This document shows positions 1 through 7,279 of a stretch of 24,039 bases of DNA, piece after piece. How positions within the stretch are numbered: position 1 is the stretch's first letter; every line of letters begins with the position of its first letter. The stretch lies in contig CAXMOP010000028.1 in the NCBI GenBank assembly GCA_964195155.1, positions 1 through 24,039 of the forward strand, written 5' to 3'. A program made the position numbers and the translations under genes. The DNA comes from JACZST01 sp964195155 (GTDB lineage Bacteria > Actinomycetota > Acidimicrobiia > Spongiisociales > UBA5794). Under the pieces are notes generated by a model that saw only the letters and a program-made list of their open reading frames with translations, ran no database searches and was not told where the DNA came from.

Positions 1-296
1 TCGGTGTAGGGCTCGATCATGATGCACTCGCCCGGGCACTCCTCAGCGGCCTCGATCACATCGTCGATGAGCTTGTCCGGCACCCTGGCCACGCCACGCG
101 CCATGTCGGGACCATGGTCCGAGCCGTCGCCGCCGTCGAAGTAGATCGTCTGGCCGAAATGCGAGGCCTCTTCCTTGACCGTCCACAGCCCGTCGTCGCG
201 GCCTAGAAAGACGTCCGGGGCGATCTCCTCACAGATGCCGTCTCCCGTGCACAGGTCCTGATCAATCCAGACCATGAGCTTGGTTGCCTCTGCCAT
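1..296 (-). CDS. Small ferredoxin (3Fe-4S or 4Fe-4S type), C-terminus cut by window edge
   Basis: Reading back from ATG at 296-294 gives an acidic protein of at least 98 residues. It has Cys16 and Cys22 in a C-x5-C arrangement (LCTGDGIC) followed by IAPDVF, then ECPGEC near residues 86-91. This is the pattern of the short single-cluster ferredoxins that feed electrons to cytochrome P450s and other monooxygenases. In the family the C-x5-C spacing with a later CP usually holds a 3Fe-4S cluster; the extra Cys91 is unusual. Residues 45-75 form an acidic, Gly-rich insertion between the two cysteine groups, longer than in typical ~65-residue members. The gene starts 9 bp after the stop of the helix-turn-helix gene at 306-632, so the two are probably co-transcribed. 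No redox partner is visible. The last residues lie outside the window. Confidence 0.85.
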   Translation of the reverse strand, partial: MAEATKLMVWIDQDLCTGDGICEEIAPDVFLGRDDGLWTVKEEASHFGQTIYFDGGDGSDHGPDMARGVARVPDKLIDDVIEAAEECPGECIMIEPYT

Positions 297-305
297 CGAT
301 ACCCC

Positions 306-632
306 TTACGTGAGTAGTTCGAGTCCCTGCGTGTAGTGCGCAAGGCCTTCAACTTGGCGAATGTACTTCGGGCCGCGGTTGAAGCGGCGCGCAATCTCGT
401 CGTGGCTCTCCCCGTCGGCGCGGAGACGGAGGACCGCACGCTGCATCGCAGTTGGGGATGTTCTCGTCCGAGGCCCGGTGCGCGGGATCTCGGTCCAGGC
501 GATGACCCGACCGACGTGGGCCGGGGTGCGGTCGATGCGCCTGGCGATCTCGTCGATGTGGATCCCCTCGTCTCTCATGGTGAGGACGCGACGCTCCATC
601 GCCCGAAGACCAGCTTGCTGGCTCATGGCCAT
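306..632 (-). CDS. Tandem helix-turn-helix DNA-binding protein
   Basis: A 108-residue basic protein containing two similar segments, residues about 11-45 and 62-96. Each begins AM-x-R-x-VL-x-(M/L)R, continues with DEIARR and ends in a recognition-helix-like stretch (RTPAHVGRVI; RGPKYIRQVE). Each reads as a sigma-region-4/MarR-like helix-turn-helix, so the protein is probably a duplicated HTH that grips DNA as a pseudo-dimer. ATG at 632 is followed by a second in-frame ATG at 626; either could be used. It lies directly upstream of the ferredoxin with a 9-bp gap and may regulate it. I do not recognise a named family. The repeat is seen in the sequence; the regulatory role is inference. Confidence 0.72.
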   Translation of the reverse strand: MAMSQQAGLRAMERRVLTMRDEGIHIDEIARRIDRTPAHVGRVIAWTEIPRTGPRTRTSPTAMQRAVLRLRADGESHDEIARRFNRGPKYIRQVEGLAHYTQGLELLT

Positions 633-666
633 AACCGTAGTGCGCCCGGCGCGATGCTGAGGCGCT

Positions 667-682
667 CCCGGTCATCACCGGG
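667..682. promoter_or_regulatory. Short perfect hairpin/operator-like palindrome
   Basis: CCCGGT-catc-ACCGGG is a perfect 6-bp inverted repeat with a 4-nt spacer, 35 bp upstream of the tandem-HTH gene and between it and the divergent cNMP-binding gene. It could be an operator for the HTH protein or a chance GC-rich hairpin. The rest of 633-823 holds the 54-bp palindromic repeat and no other gene that I can support. Confidence 0.3.
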
Positions 683-702
683 TGGGCCGTGGTCGCCGCC
701 AA

Positions 703-756
703 ACCGTTCTTGCGTAGCCAGGAGCGAGATATGGCCGTCTGCTACGCAAGAACGGT
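703..756. repeat. 54-bp palindromic repeat, copy 1
   Basis: Perfect 16-bp arms (ACCGTTCTTGCGTAGC at 703-718 and its reverse complement at 741-756) surround a 22-bp centre. A second copy at 15289-15342 has identical arms and a centre differing at one base. The centre contains GGAG (721-724) six bases before ATG (731-733), which opens a reading frame beginning MAVCYARTV. In this copy that frame is in phase with the cNMP-binding gene and would add 31 residues to it. The codons between the repeat and GTG 824 lack the usual third-position G/C bias, so I do not use this start. The repeat is probably a REP/MITE-like mobile hairpin. Confidence 0.85.
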
Positions 757-823
757 CAACCGACGCCCACCGTCTCACTACCGGCCGCCAACTGGCCCGA
801 AACCCCACTGCTACCCTCGTGCC

Positions 824-1234
824 GTGGAGACCGCCACCGCAGAGACTTTGCGTACCGTTCCACTATTTGCCGCGCTCGACGACGATTCACTGGCGCACAT
901 TGCGTCGGTGGCAACCGAGTTCGAGTGTCCCGCCGGCTACGTGCTCGCCGAGCGGGCGCAGCCCGGGGCCGGGTTGTTCATCATCGAGGAGGGAACGGTC
1001 GAGGTGTGGGTCCCCGACGGGCCGGTCATCGAGCGGGGTCCGGGCGACTTCGTCGGTGAGCTATCGCTGCTCACCGACACACCTCGCACCGCACGCGTTT
1101 CCTGTTCGAGCCACGTCAAGGGCCTTGCCATCAGCCGCCAGGACCTGATGGAACTGCTCGATCGCGAGCCGACGATCGCGGTCGCCATGCTCGGTGAGCT
1201 GGCGCGACGCCTGGTTGAGGAGACCAAGCACTAG
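824..1234 (+). CDS. Stand-alone cyclic nucleotide-binding (CRP/cNMP-fold) protein
   Basis: A 136-residue protein made of a single cNMP-binding beta-roll: FAALDDDSLAHIAS helix at the start, EGTVEVWV strand, and a phosphate-binding cassette around residues 75-92 (GDFVGELSLL then TPRTARV). The cassette keeps the Glu (E79) and Arg (R88) that contact the ribose and phosphate of cAMP in this family, so ligand binding is plausible. There is no DNA-binding or catalytic domain after residue 136, so it is not a CRP-type regulator by itself. Start GTG 824 is chosen because the typical 'T-V-P-L-F' opening follows; an alternative ATG at 731 comes from the 54-bp repeat. The stop codon TAG (1232-1234) is also the first three bases of a ~115-bp repeat. 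A class III cyclase lies 0.7 kb downstream on the same strand. Confidence 0.82.
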   Translation: METATAETLRTVPLFAALDDDSLAHIASVATEFECPAGYVLAERAQPGAGLFIIEEGTVEVWVPDGPVIERGPGDFVGELSLLTDTPRTARVSCSSHVKGLAISRQDLMELLDREPTIAVAMLGELARRLVEETKH

Positions 1235-1347
1235 GACGGTGCTGAGCGACCCCCCAGCGGACGGTCGACGGTCGGGAGAAGCCGAGTCACCGCGTTACAC
1301 GAGCACAGGGCGGCCCGCAGCACTCATCATCGGTAAGCACCCTGCCA
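1232..1347. mobile_element. ~115-bp MITE-like element, copy A (diverged right end)
   Basis: The segment begins TAGGACGGTGCTGAGC and aligns along its length with copies at 7165-7279 and 17956-18069. Shared blocks include the left terminal repeat, the core GAGAAgCCGAGTCaCCGC, and CACTCatCAT near the right end. The right terminus (...AAGCACCCTGCCA) is the degraded inverse of the left. The first TAG is the stop codon of the cNMP-binding gene. No protein is encoded. A non-autonomous element moved by a transposase elsewhere in the genome is the simplest explanation. The remaining 1348-1392 holds no clear motif. Confidence 0.75.
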
Positions 1348-1392
1348 GCCCGGGGCATTGCCGTAGCGCCCCGGGCCAGCTTTACTGTCCGC

Positions 1393-1824
1393 ATGACCGA
1401 CAAGATCGACCCGCCGGGCACCATCCACGACAAGGTGCGCGCCGAGACCGTCAATATCACCCAGGGTGGTGCGGCTCATGTCGCCGCCGGCACGGTGACG
1501 ATCAAACAGGGCGGTGTCCAGAACGTGTCGAGCGCCCTCACCGACATCACGATGGGCGGGGCGGTCATGGTCGAGTCCGATCACGTCACGCTGAACTCGT
1601 CCGGCGCTGTCGTACTGGTCACCGAGGAGGCCACGGTCGATCAGTCCAGGATCGGCATTCTGATGGCCAACACGGTCAACGCCACCAACTCCAGGATCGG
1701 CTTCTTGCTCGGCGGCCAGATCGAGGGTCGCCCCGACATCGCCCTCGACGGACGGTATCTCGCCATCATCGGGGCTTCCTTCGCAGTGACGCTGCTGGCA
1801 TTGAGACGACTGTTTCGCTCGTAG
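1393..1824 (+). CDS. Small beta-helix-like repeat protein with C-terminal membrane anchor
   Basis: A 143-residue protein from ATG 1393. Residues 18-112 consist of short imperfect turns rich in V/T/I alternation and Gly (TVNITQGGA, TVTIKQGGV, LTDITMGGA, HVTLNSSGA, then TVDQSRIGI and NATNSRIGF). This resembles a right-handed beta-helix like those of bactofilin or pectin-lyase-type folds. Residues 121-137 (YLAIIGASFAVTLLALRR) form one hydrophobic helix with basic residues at its end, so the protein is likely tail-anchored. There is no signal peptide, so the repeat domain should face the cytoplasm. No named family is recognised. It lies between the cNMP-binding gene and the cyclase on the same strand; a structural or scaffold role is only a guess. 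Confidence 0.72.
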   Translation: MTDKIDPPGTIHDKVRAETVNITQGGAAHVAAGTVTIKQGGVQNVSSALTDITMGGAVMVESDHVTLNSSGAVVLVTEEATVDQSRIGILMANTVNATNSRIGFLLGGQIEGRPDIALDGRYLAIIGASFAVTLLALRRLFRS

Positions 1825-1842
1825 CGGGCTGCAGATCCCCCC

Positions 1843-1864
1843 ACCCCGCGGCACGGCACGGGGT
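1843..1864 (+). terminator. GC-rich hairpin between the beta-helix gene and the cyclase gene
   Basis: ACCCCG-10 nt-CGGGGT forms a 6-bp stem 19 bp after the beta-helix stop and 26 bp before the cyclase ATG. There is no T tract. It may be a weak terminator or attenuator, or chance in GC-rich DNA. Confidence 0.3.
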
Positions 1865-1890
1865 AGATTCCTCCCCTGGGAACTGATGCC

Positions 1891-4800
1891 ATGAACTGTG
1901 CCACCTGTAACACCGAGCTGAAGGACGGAGCCAAATTCTGCTCCGAGTGCGGGGCGCCGACCGCGCGTGCCTGTTCGCAATGCGGCAACGCCGTATCCGC
2001 CGACGACAAATTCTGCGCCGAATGCGGAAACCCGGTCGGCCACGACGCACCCGCCGCAGTAGCGCCTCGCCCGACGGCGGTGCCGACCCAAGTGCGGCCG
2101 GAAGAGCGTCGGATCATCTCGGTGATGTTCATCGACCTGGTCGGATTCACCCCGATGACCGAGGCCAGGGACTCCGAGGAGGTGCGCGGCCTGCTCACCC
2201 GCTACTTCGATCGGGCGAGGGAGACCGTCGACCGATATGGCGGGACGATCGACAAGTTCATCGGCGATGCGGTCATGGCGGTCTGGGGCGCTGATACCGC
2301 CCACGAGGACGACGCCGAGCGGGCAGTCCGTGCAGCCATGGAGCTGGTCGACAGCGTCGCAGAGCTCGGCGAGGACGAGGGCATCGCTGAACTGATGGCT
2401 CGCGCCGGCGTCCTCAGCGGGGAAGCGGCGGTCGGCGGAGATGGCAACGAAGCCACCGGGCTCATCATCGGCGAGATCGTCAACACGGCGTCGCGGCTGC
2501 AAAGTGCCGCCGACCCCGGATCAGTTCTGGTCGGAAAATCGATCGTCGACGGCGCCGCCGCCGCCATCGAGTTCGAGTCGGCAGGACCCGTCGAGCTGAA
2601 GGGGATCGCACAGCCGGTGGAGACCTGGCGCCCGGTTCGGGTCGTGGGCGGTCGCCTTGGGAGCCGCCGCGCCGACGGGCTGATGCCACCGTTCGTCGGC
2701 AGGGCCGACGAGCTCCGCCTCCTCCGCGACTCGCTGAACGCCACCCGGCGGGACGGACGAGCCCGGCTGGTGTCGATCATCGGCCAAGGCGGGATCGGCA
2801 AGAGCAGGCTCGCCGACGAGTTCTGGAATTACGCAGACGGGCTGAGCGAGACGACGTACTGGCACCACGGGCGCTCCCCCGCCTACGGGGAGGGCCTCGC
2901 CTTCTGGGCACTCGGCGAGATGGTCCGGCAGCGCTCGGGCATCGCCGAGACCGACGACGATCACAAGACCCGCACCAAGCTGCGAACCATGCTCGCCGAA
3001 TACATCGAGGACGCCGGCGACCGGGGGTGGATGGAGCCGCGCCTCGAGGCGCTGCTCGGCCTGTCCGAAGCACCGACCGGAGATCGGGCCGAGCTGTTTG
3101 CCGCGTGGAGGATGCTGTTCACTCGTATTGCCGAGATCGACACCGTCGTCATGGTGTTCGAGGACTTGCACTGGGCGGACGGCGGGCTGCTCGACTTCAT
3201 TGACGAATTGACCTCGGCGGCCATCGACCACCCGATCCTCGTCGTCACACTGGGCCGTCCCGAGCTGCTCGAGCGGCGGCCGGCGTGGGGATCGGGAAAG
3301 TCGAACACGGTCAGCCTGCACCTTGCCCCGCTGGCGCCATCGACGATGGGCGACTTGGTCACCGGTGTCGTCACCGATGCCCCACCGGAGCTCGTCGCCA
3401 CCCTCGTCGAGAAGTCGGGCGGTGTACCGCTGTATGCCGTCGAGCTGCTGCGCATGCTGCTGAGCCGGGAGTTGATCGCACCAGACGAGGACGGCCGGTT
3501 CGCAGTCACCGGCGACGTTGCCCACATCGAGATCCCTGACTCGCTTCAGGGTCTGGTCGGCGCCCGTCTCGATCAGCTCGACCCCGACGAGCGAGCGCTG
3601 CTCCAGGATGCAGCGGTGCTCGGGCAGTCCTTCACCGTCGACGGGCTGCAAGCGCTACGAGATGAGCCTCTCGAGCAGCTCACCGCCGCGCTGCAACCGC
3701 TCGTTTCTCGCGAGGTCCTCTCGGTGAACCAGGATCCGCGCTCTCCCGAGCGCGGGCAATACCGGTTCGTCCAGTCGATCATCCGCGAAGTCGCTCACGA
3801 ACGGATCAGCCGGGCGAACCGCCTGGAGCGGCACCTCCGGGTGGCCGAGTACTTCGAGTCGGAGAGCGACCCGGAGCTTGCCGGTATCACCGCCAGCCAC
3901 TACCTCGATGCACTCGATGTTGCTCACGACGATCAACGCGACGAGCTGCGGCCCAGAGCGATCGCCGCCCTGCTGGCGGCAGCGGATCGCGCCGATGCGC
4001 TGCAATCCCACCCGCAGGTGGTGCGGCTGTGCCTGCGCGGCATCGAACTCACCGACGACGCCGCCGAGCGGGCCGAGCTCTACATCAGGGCGGCGGGATC
4101 CGATCATGCGGGTCTTGGCGAAGAAGGAGAGGCCTATGCCCGCCAAGCCCTCGCGGCCTTCGAAGCGGTGGACGACCGGCAGGGCCGCCTGCGTGCGGCG
4201 ACCGCGCTTGCGGTCATTCTCGACGACGGCGGGCGCGGCAACGAAGGCTGGCAAGTGCTTGTGGATGCGATCGACGATGGTGACACCGCGGCACACGCTG
4301 CCGCTTATGGAGAGCTTTCCCGCGCCTACATGATGGACCAGCAGTATCAAGAGTCACTGGCCTGGGCCGATCGCTCGCTCGCCATCGCCGAGCGTCTCGA
4401 TCTCGTCCCGGTCTACACCGACGTGCTCATCACGAAGGGCACCGCCCTTGGCAACGTGTACCGGACCAGGGAAGCCTTGACGCTCATGGAGGCCGGCCTC
4501 GATTTGGCACGCGAGTATCAGTTGAGCAAGTCAAAGTGGCGGGCCCTGAACAACCTCGGCGTGATCGGCGGCAGCGACCGCTGGTTCCGACCCGAGCTGA
4601 TGCAGGAGCGCGTCGAGGATGCCCGTCGCCGCGGCGAGCCTCGCCAGTTGTACGAAACCACACTGGATGACGCGTGGCAGGAAGTGTGGAACTTCAATTG
4701 GGACCGGGTCAACGAAGTCTTAATGGAGCTCGACCCGGAGGCGGTGCCGTTCACCACCGGCATTTCCTACTCCGATCTCGAGCTCGCCAAGATGCAGCTG

Positions 4801-5391
4801 GATGGCAGAGCCGAGAAGGCCGAGCGGCGATACCAGGCCATCTGGAAAGAGCACGCCGGTGTCGGCGATGCTCAGCAGGCGCTCGGCGACGTGATCGACC
4901 GCGCCGGCGTCGCCTTCTACAACGGGCGGTTCGAGGAAGCCTTCGATATCGTCATCGACACCGAGCAGATCCTGCCGTACCGGGTGGATCTCTGGCTTGC
5001 GACCATGGCCGCACTGCAACTCAGGGATGCCGAGCGGCTGCAGCGGGTCAGCGACCGGATCGATGCGTCGTTGTTTCGCGGCCGGGTGATCGACCTCATG
5101 CGAAGCGCCACGCTCGGGGCCATCGCCGCCATCGACGGCCGGTTCGATGTCGCAGCACAGCACTGGACCGAAGCGCTCCGTCTTGGCGATGAGGTGTGGC
5201 CGTTCGGAATCAGCGCCTTCTTGAAGGCGGCGGCGGCAACCTCGCTCGGGACCGATCACCCCCTTGGCAGGGAACAGGCGCGGCTGGCCTATGACGCGTT
5301 CACCGAAGTTGGGGCCCACACCCTTCTCACCATCTACGCCGACGGCGTGCTGGCCCCCGACACCGAGATCGAACAGGCCGGTTCGGCCTAG
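1891..5391 (+). CDS. Zinc ribbon - class III adenylate cyclase - AAA/STAND ATPase - TPR protein
   Basis: A 1166-residue signalling protein. Residues 1-46 hold two zinc ribbons (C3/C6/C17/C20 and C28/C31/C42/C45). Residues 72-240 are a class III nucleotide cyclase: D82 (FIDLVGFT) and D126 (FIGDAVMAVWG) are the metal-binding pair, K122 is the usual substrate-selecting Lys, and N198/R202 (VNTASRLQ) are the transition-state residues. The usual second base-selecting Asp is Glu195 here. From about 265 an ATPase module follows, with Walker A GQGGIGKS (298-305) and Walker B VMVFEDLHWAD (E424/D425). The remainder, about 640-1150, is helical and TPR-like. The architecture matches the actinobacterial/chloroflexal cyclase-ATPase-TPR family. 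It should make cAMP under control of nucleotide binding by the ATPase and a partner bound by the TPRs. The cNMP-binding protein upstream is a possible local effector. ATG 1891 directly precedes the first Cys motif. Confidence 0.93.
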   Translation: MNCATCNTELKDGAKFCSECGAPTARACSQCGNAVSADDKFCAECGNPVGHDAPAAVAPRPTAVPTQVRPEERRIISVMFIDLVGFTPMTEARDSEEVRGLLTRYFDRARETVDRYGGTIDKFIGDAVMAVWGADTAHEDDAERAVRAAMELVDSVAELGEDEGIAELMARAGVLSGEAAVGGDGNEATGLIIGEIVNTASRLQSAADPGSVLVGKSIVDGAAAAIEFESAGPVELKGIAQPVETWRPVRVVGGRLGSRRADGLMPPFVGRADELRLLRDSLNATRRDGRARLVSIIGQGGIGKSRLADEFWNYADGLSETTYWHHGRSPAYGEGLAFWALGEMVRQRSGIAETDDDHKTRTKLRTMLAEYIEDAGDRGWMEPRLEALLGLSEAPTGDRAELFAAWRMLFTRIAEIDTVVMVFEDLHWADGGLLDFIDELTSAAIDHPILVVTLGRPELLERRPAWGSGKSNTVSLHLAPLAPSTMGDLVTGVVTDAPPELVATLVEKSGGVPLYAVELLRMLLSRELIAPDEDGRFAVTGDVAHIEIPDSLQGLVGARLDQLDPDERALLQDAAVLGQSFTVDGLQALRDEPLEQLTAALQPLVSREVLSVNQDPRSPERGQYRFVQSIIREVAHERISRANRLERHLRVAEYFESESDPELAGITASHYLDALDVAHDDQRDELRPRAIAALLAAADRADALQSHPQVVRLCLRGIELTDDAAERAELYIRAAGSDHAGLGEEGEAYARQALAAFEAVDDRQGRLRAATALAVILDDGGRGNEGWQVLVDAIDDGDTAAHAAAYGELSRAYMMDQQYQESLAWADRSLAIAERLDLVPVYTDVLITKGTALGNVYRTREALTLMEAGLDLAREYQLSKSKWRALNNLGVIGGSDRWFRPELMQERVEDARRRGEPRQLYETTLDDAWQEVWNFNWDRVNEVLMELDPEAVPFTTGISYSDLELAKMQLDGRAEKAERRYQAIWKEHAGVGDAQQALGDVIDRAGVAFYNGRFEEAFDIVIDTEQILPYRVDLWLATMAALQLRDAERLQRVSDRIDASLFRGRVIDLMRSATLGAIAAIDGRFDVAAQHWTEALRLGDEVWPFGISAFLKAAAATSLGTDHPLGREQARLAYDAFTEVGAHTLLTIYADGVLAPDTEIEQAGSA

Positions 5392-5397
5392 CCCGCG

Positions 5398-5526
5398 CTG
5401 CGAACCCAGGGCTCCCAGCCCCGGCCTCTGGTGCTGGGAGCCCACGGTTGCGCGCGAGCCGAGTCGAAAGCGTGAACTGTGGGCTGGCAAGCCCGGATGC
5501 TGGGTTTCCGAGCCCTGGGTTCGCAG
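5398..5526. repeat. 129-bp nested palindromic element between convergent genes
   Basis: The ends are a perfect 17-bp inverted repeat (CTGCGAACCCAGGGCTC at 5398-5414, its complement at 5510-5526). Inside are a 10-bp perfect inverted repeat (GGCTCCCAGC 5410-5419 / 5433-5442) and an 11-bp one with a single mismatch (5439-5449 / 5475-5485). It fills almost the whole gap between the stop of the cyclase gene (5391) and the stop of the minus-strand gene (5533). It may act as a bidirectional terminator, and its TIR-like ends suggest a miniature mobile element. No other copy is visible in this window. Confidence 0.7.
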
Positions 5527-5532
5527 ACCCGT

Positions 5533-6291
5533 TCAGCCGATTCTGGGAAGGTGGTCCTGGGGTGCGCTGAGCAGTTGCTCTCGCTCGACGACAGACCGTA
5601 CCCCGGCGGCCAGGAGCCCGGTTTCGGTGAGGTCGTCGACCCCGGCACCGAAGACGATCGTGGCCACACCGGCCTTTCCCAGCCGGGCGACCGCGTCGTG
5701 GGCGGCCCGATGCGCGAGATCGATCAGCGCAAGTTTCACAGAATCGGAGGCGATCGCCTCCGAGACCGCAGATGGGTTCCTGGCGGCCACACAGTCGTAG
5801 CCGGCCTCCACGGCGGCGTAGCAGAGCTCCTCGCGGGCACCCCGGTCCATGGTCATGACCACCACCGAAGGTCGACTCGGCCCCCGCGGATCGCCACCGG
5901 TGAACGCTGCCGCTTTTGCCGCGCCCCACGCCAGGCTGGCGGCATGGACCGCATCGCCGAGCGCAGCCGACGACCCGGGCGCCAACGCGTACCGATCGCC
6001 GTCCCTGGCGTCCGCAGGCTCTTCGATCCCATCGGACGCGAGGATCGGCGTGAGGGTGTTGAGGGCGGACGCGAACACCTCGAGCGGAGTCCGCCGCTGG
6101 TCGACGAACGGAAGTTCCAGCTCGGAGGCAAGGTCGAGATCCAACTGGGCCGTGGCCGTCTCGATCGCCTCGACCGTCGCTCGGTCGAGTGGGTAGCCGC
6201 GATCCGAGAAACGGCCAATCGCATAGGCAGGGAAGGCAGAAACCAACGAGGCGTGCAGGCGTTGGGCTTCGGGAACCATGGATCCGAGCAT
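5533..6291 (-). CDS. Hypothetical protein with a degenerate receiver-like C-terminal half
   Basis: A 252-residue soluble protein. The N-terminal ~110 residues are mostly helical and unfamiliar. From about residue 140 the order of segments looks like a Rossmann/receiver fold: SVVVMTMD strand, a helix with YAAVEAGYDCVAA, LALIDLAHRA where a receiver has its phospho-acceptor, VATIVFGAGV, and LLAAGVRSVVER at the end. A full acidic pocket is not evident, so a non-phosphorylated pseudo-receiver is likely if the fold is right. The start could be ATG 6291 or the next in-frame ATG 6279. It is divergent from the lipoprotein gene across 63 bp. Function unknown; the receiver assignment rests on pattern alone. 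Confidence 0.68.
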   Translation of the reverse strand: MLGSMVPEAQRLHASLVSAFPAYAIGRFSDRGYPLDRATVEAIETATAQLDLDLASELELPFVDQRRTPLEVFASALNTLTPILASDGIEEPADARDGDRYALAPGSSAALGDAVHAASLAWGAAKAAAFTGGDPRGPSRPSVVVMTMDRGAREELCYAAVEAGYDCVAARNPSAVSEAIASDSVKLALIDLAHRAAHDAVARLGKAGVATIVFGAGVDDLTETGLLAAGVRSVVEREQLLSAPQDHLPRIG

Positions 6292-6354
6292 AGGGAGCGC
6301 CAGGGTTTCCCGACCGCCTCGGTATCATCGACCGATCTCGATCGAGAGGTTTCC

Positions 6355-7167
6355 ATGCGAACCGGTCTGATACTGCTGGCGGCGACCGCGGCACTACTCG
6401 TTGTGTCGTGCCGGGCAGAGGTGAATATCGCGCTCGACGTTGAGGAGGACGGCTCAGGCACGGTCGCCTTCGAGCTCGGCACCGACGAAGAGTTCCGTGA
6501 GTTCATGACCTCGTTCGGCGCCGACCCCGAGGATCTGTTCGGCGAGCTCGAATCGGGCCTAGGTGACGCCGAGGGCACTGCGATCGAGCGGGAAGACGGG
6601 GACATGTCGTTCAAGGGCGTCGAGGTCGAGTTCGACGACGTCGACCAGATCTCGTCAGTGCTCGGCGGCGCGGCCGGCGACTTCGGCGGATTCGACACGT
6701 TCACCTTCGAGGTCACCGACACCGGCGCCGTGTTTGACGCCACGTTGAGTGCACCCGAGCAGGATCCCGGCGACGACCTCGGGGGATTCGATCCGTCGCT
6801 GCTCACCGACGACGTCTTCTCGGCCAACTTCATCCTGGAGATGCCGGGGAACGTCACTTCTCACAATGCCGACACCGTGCTGCCCGATGGTCGGCTGGCG
6901 TGGGCATTGCCCTTGCTCGGGGGAACGGTGGACTTCCACGCCGAATCAGACTTCGGCGGCAGCGGCTTCCCGTGGCTTTGGGTGATCCTTGGCATCGCGT
7001 TGCTCGTCGGCATCATCGCGGTGATCGCCGCGGTCATTCTCGGTCGGCGCCAGCAGCGCCAGGCAGTCGACGATGCCGCTGACGCTTACCCACAGGCGGC
7101 TCCGATCGACTCGGAGCCGGCCGCTGCGGAAGAGGATGCGGACGGGGAGTCGTCCACAGGGGACTAG
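6355..7167 (+). CDS. LppM-like (DUF3153-type) membrane lipoprotein
   Basis: A 270-residue protein from ATG 6355, preceded by GAGAGG. Residues 1-18 are a lipoprotein signal peptide ending LLVVSC, with C19 as the lipidation site. About 185 acidic residues follow that begin AEVNIALDVEEDGSGTV, the opening style of the mycobacterial LppM/DUF3153 family. A transmembrane helix (about 205-229, WLWVILGIALLVG...) and a ~40-residue acidic, Ala/Pro-rich cytoplasmic tail complete it. Lipid anchor plus C-terminal helix is the LppM layout. The role in the cell envelope is unknown here. The TAG stop is also the first triplet of repeat copy B. The open frame continues upstream to 5479, but only as the antisense shadow of the minus-strand gene. 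Confidence 0.82.
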   Translation: MRTGLILLAATAALLVVSCRAEVNIALDVEEDGSGTVAFELGTDEEFREFMTSFGADPEDLFGELESGLGDAEGTAIEREDGDMSFKGVEVEFDDVDQISSVLGGAAGDFGGFDTFTFEVTDTGAVFDATLSAPEQDPGDDLGGFDPSLLTDDVFSANFILEMPGNVTSHNADTVLPDGRLAWALPLLGGTVDFHAESDFGGSGFPWLWVILGIALLVGIIAVIAAVILGRRQQRQAVDDAADAYPQAAPIDSEPAAAEEDADGESSTGD

Positions 7168-7279
7168 GAGGGTGTTGAGCAATCCTCCAGCGTGCCGTCG
7201 CTGACAGGAGAAACCGAGTCGCCGCAACATTCAAGCGAGCGGCGGCTCAGGGCACCCGTCATTGGTCAACACCGTCCTA
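7165..7279. mobile_element. ~115-bp MITE-like element, copy B, filling a convergent gap stop to stop
   Basis: Terminal inverted repeats: TAGGAGGGTGTTGAGCAAT at the left, and TAGGACGGTGTTGACCAAT on the other strand at the right. CTAG is present at both boundaries (7164-7167 and 7277-7280). The left TAG is the stop of the lipoprotein gene and the right TAG (minus strand, 7279-7277) is the stop of the CvpA-CAP gene. The element therefore occupies exactly the DNA between the two convergent genes. Its long-range self-complementarity would also let it act as a bidirectional terminator. The CTAG boundaries fit insertion with TA duplication as in IS630/Tc1-mariner-type elements, which is inference. 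Confidence 0.85.

Noticed and set aside
336..1148. 270-codon plus frame over the HTH gene and cNMP gene
   Set aside because: Conflicts with two supported genes and has the Arg/Pro/Ser-rich composition of a GC-rich shadow frame.
2521..3651. Long minus-strand open frame inside the cyclase gene
   Set aside because: Antisense shadow caused by high GC; composition is atypical and no domain is recognisable.
5479..6354. Upstream extension of the lipoprotein reading frame
   Set aside because: It is antisense to the REC-like gene; signal peptide, ribosome-binding site and lipobox all place the start at 6355.
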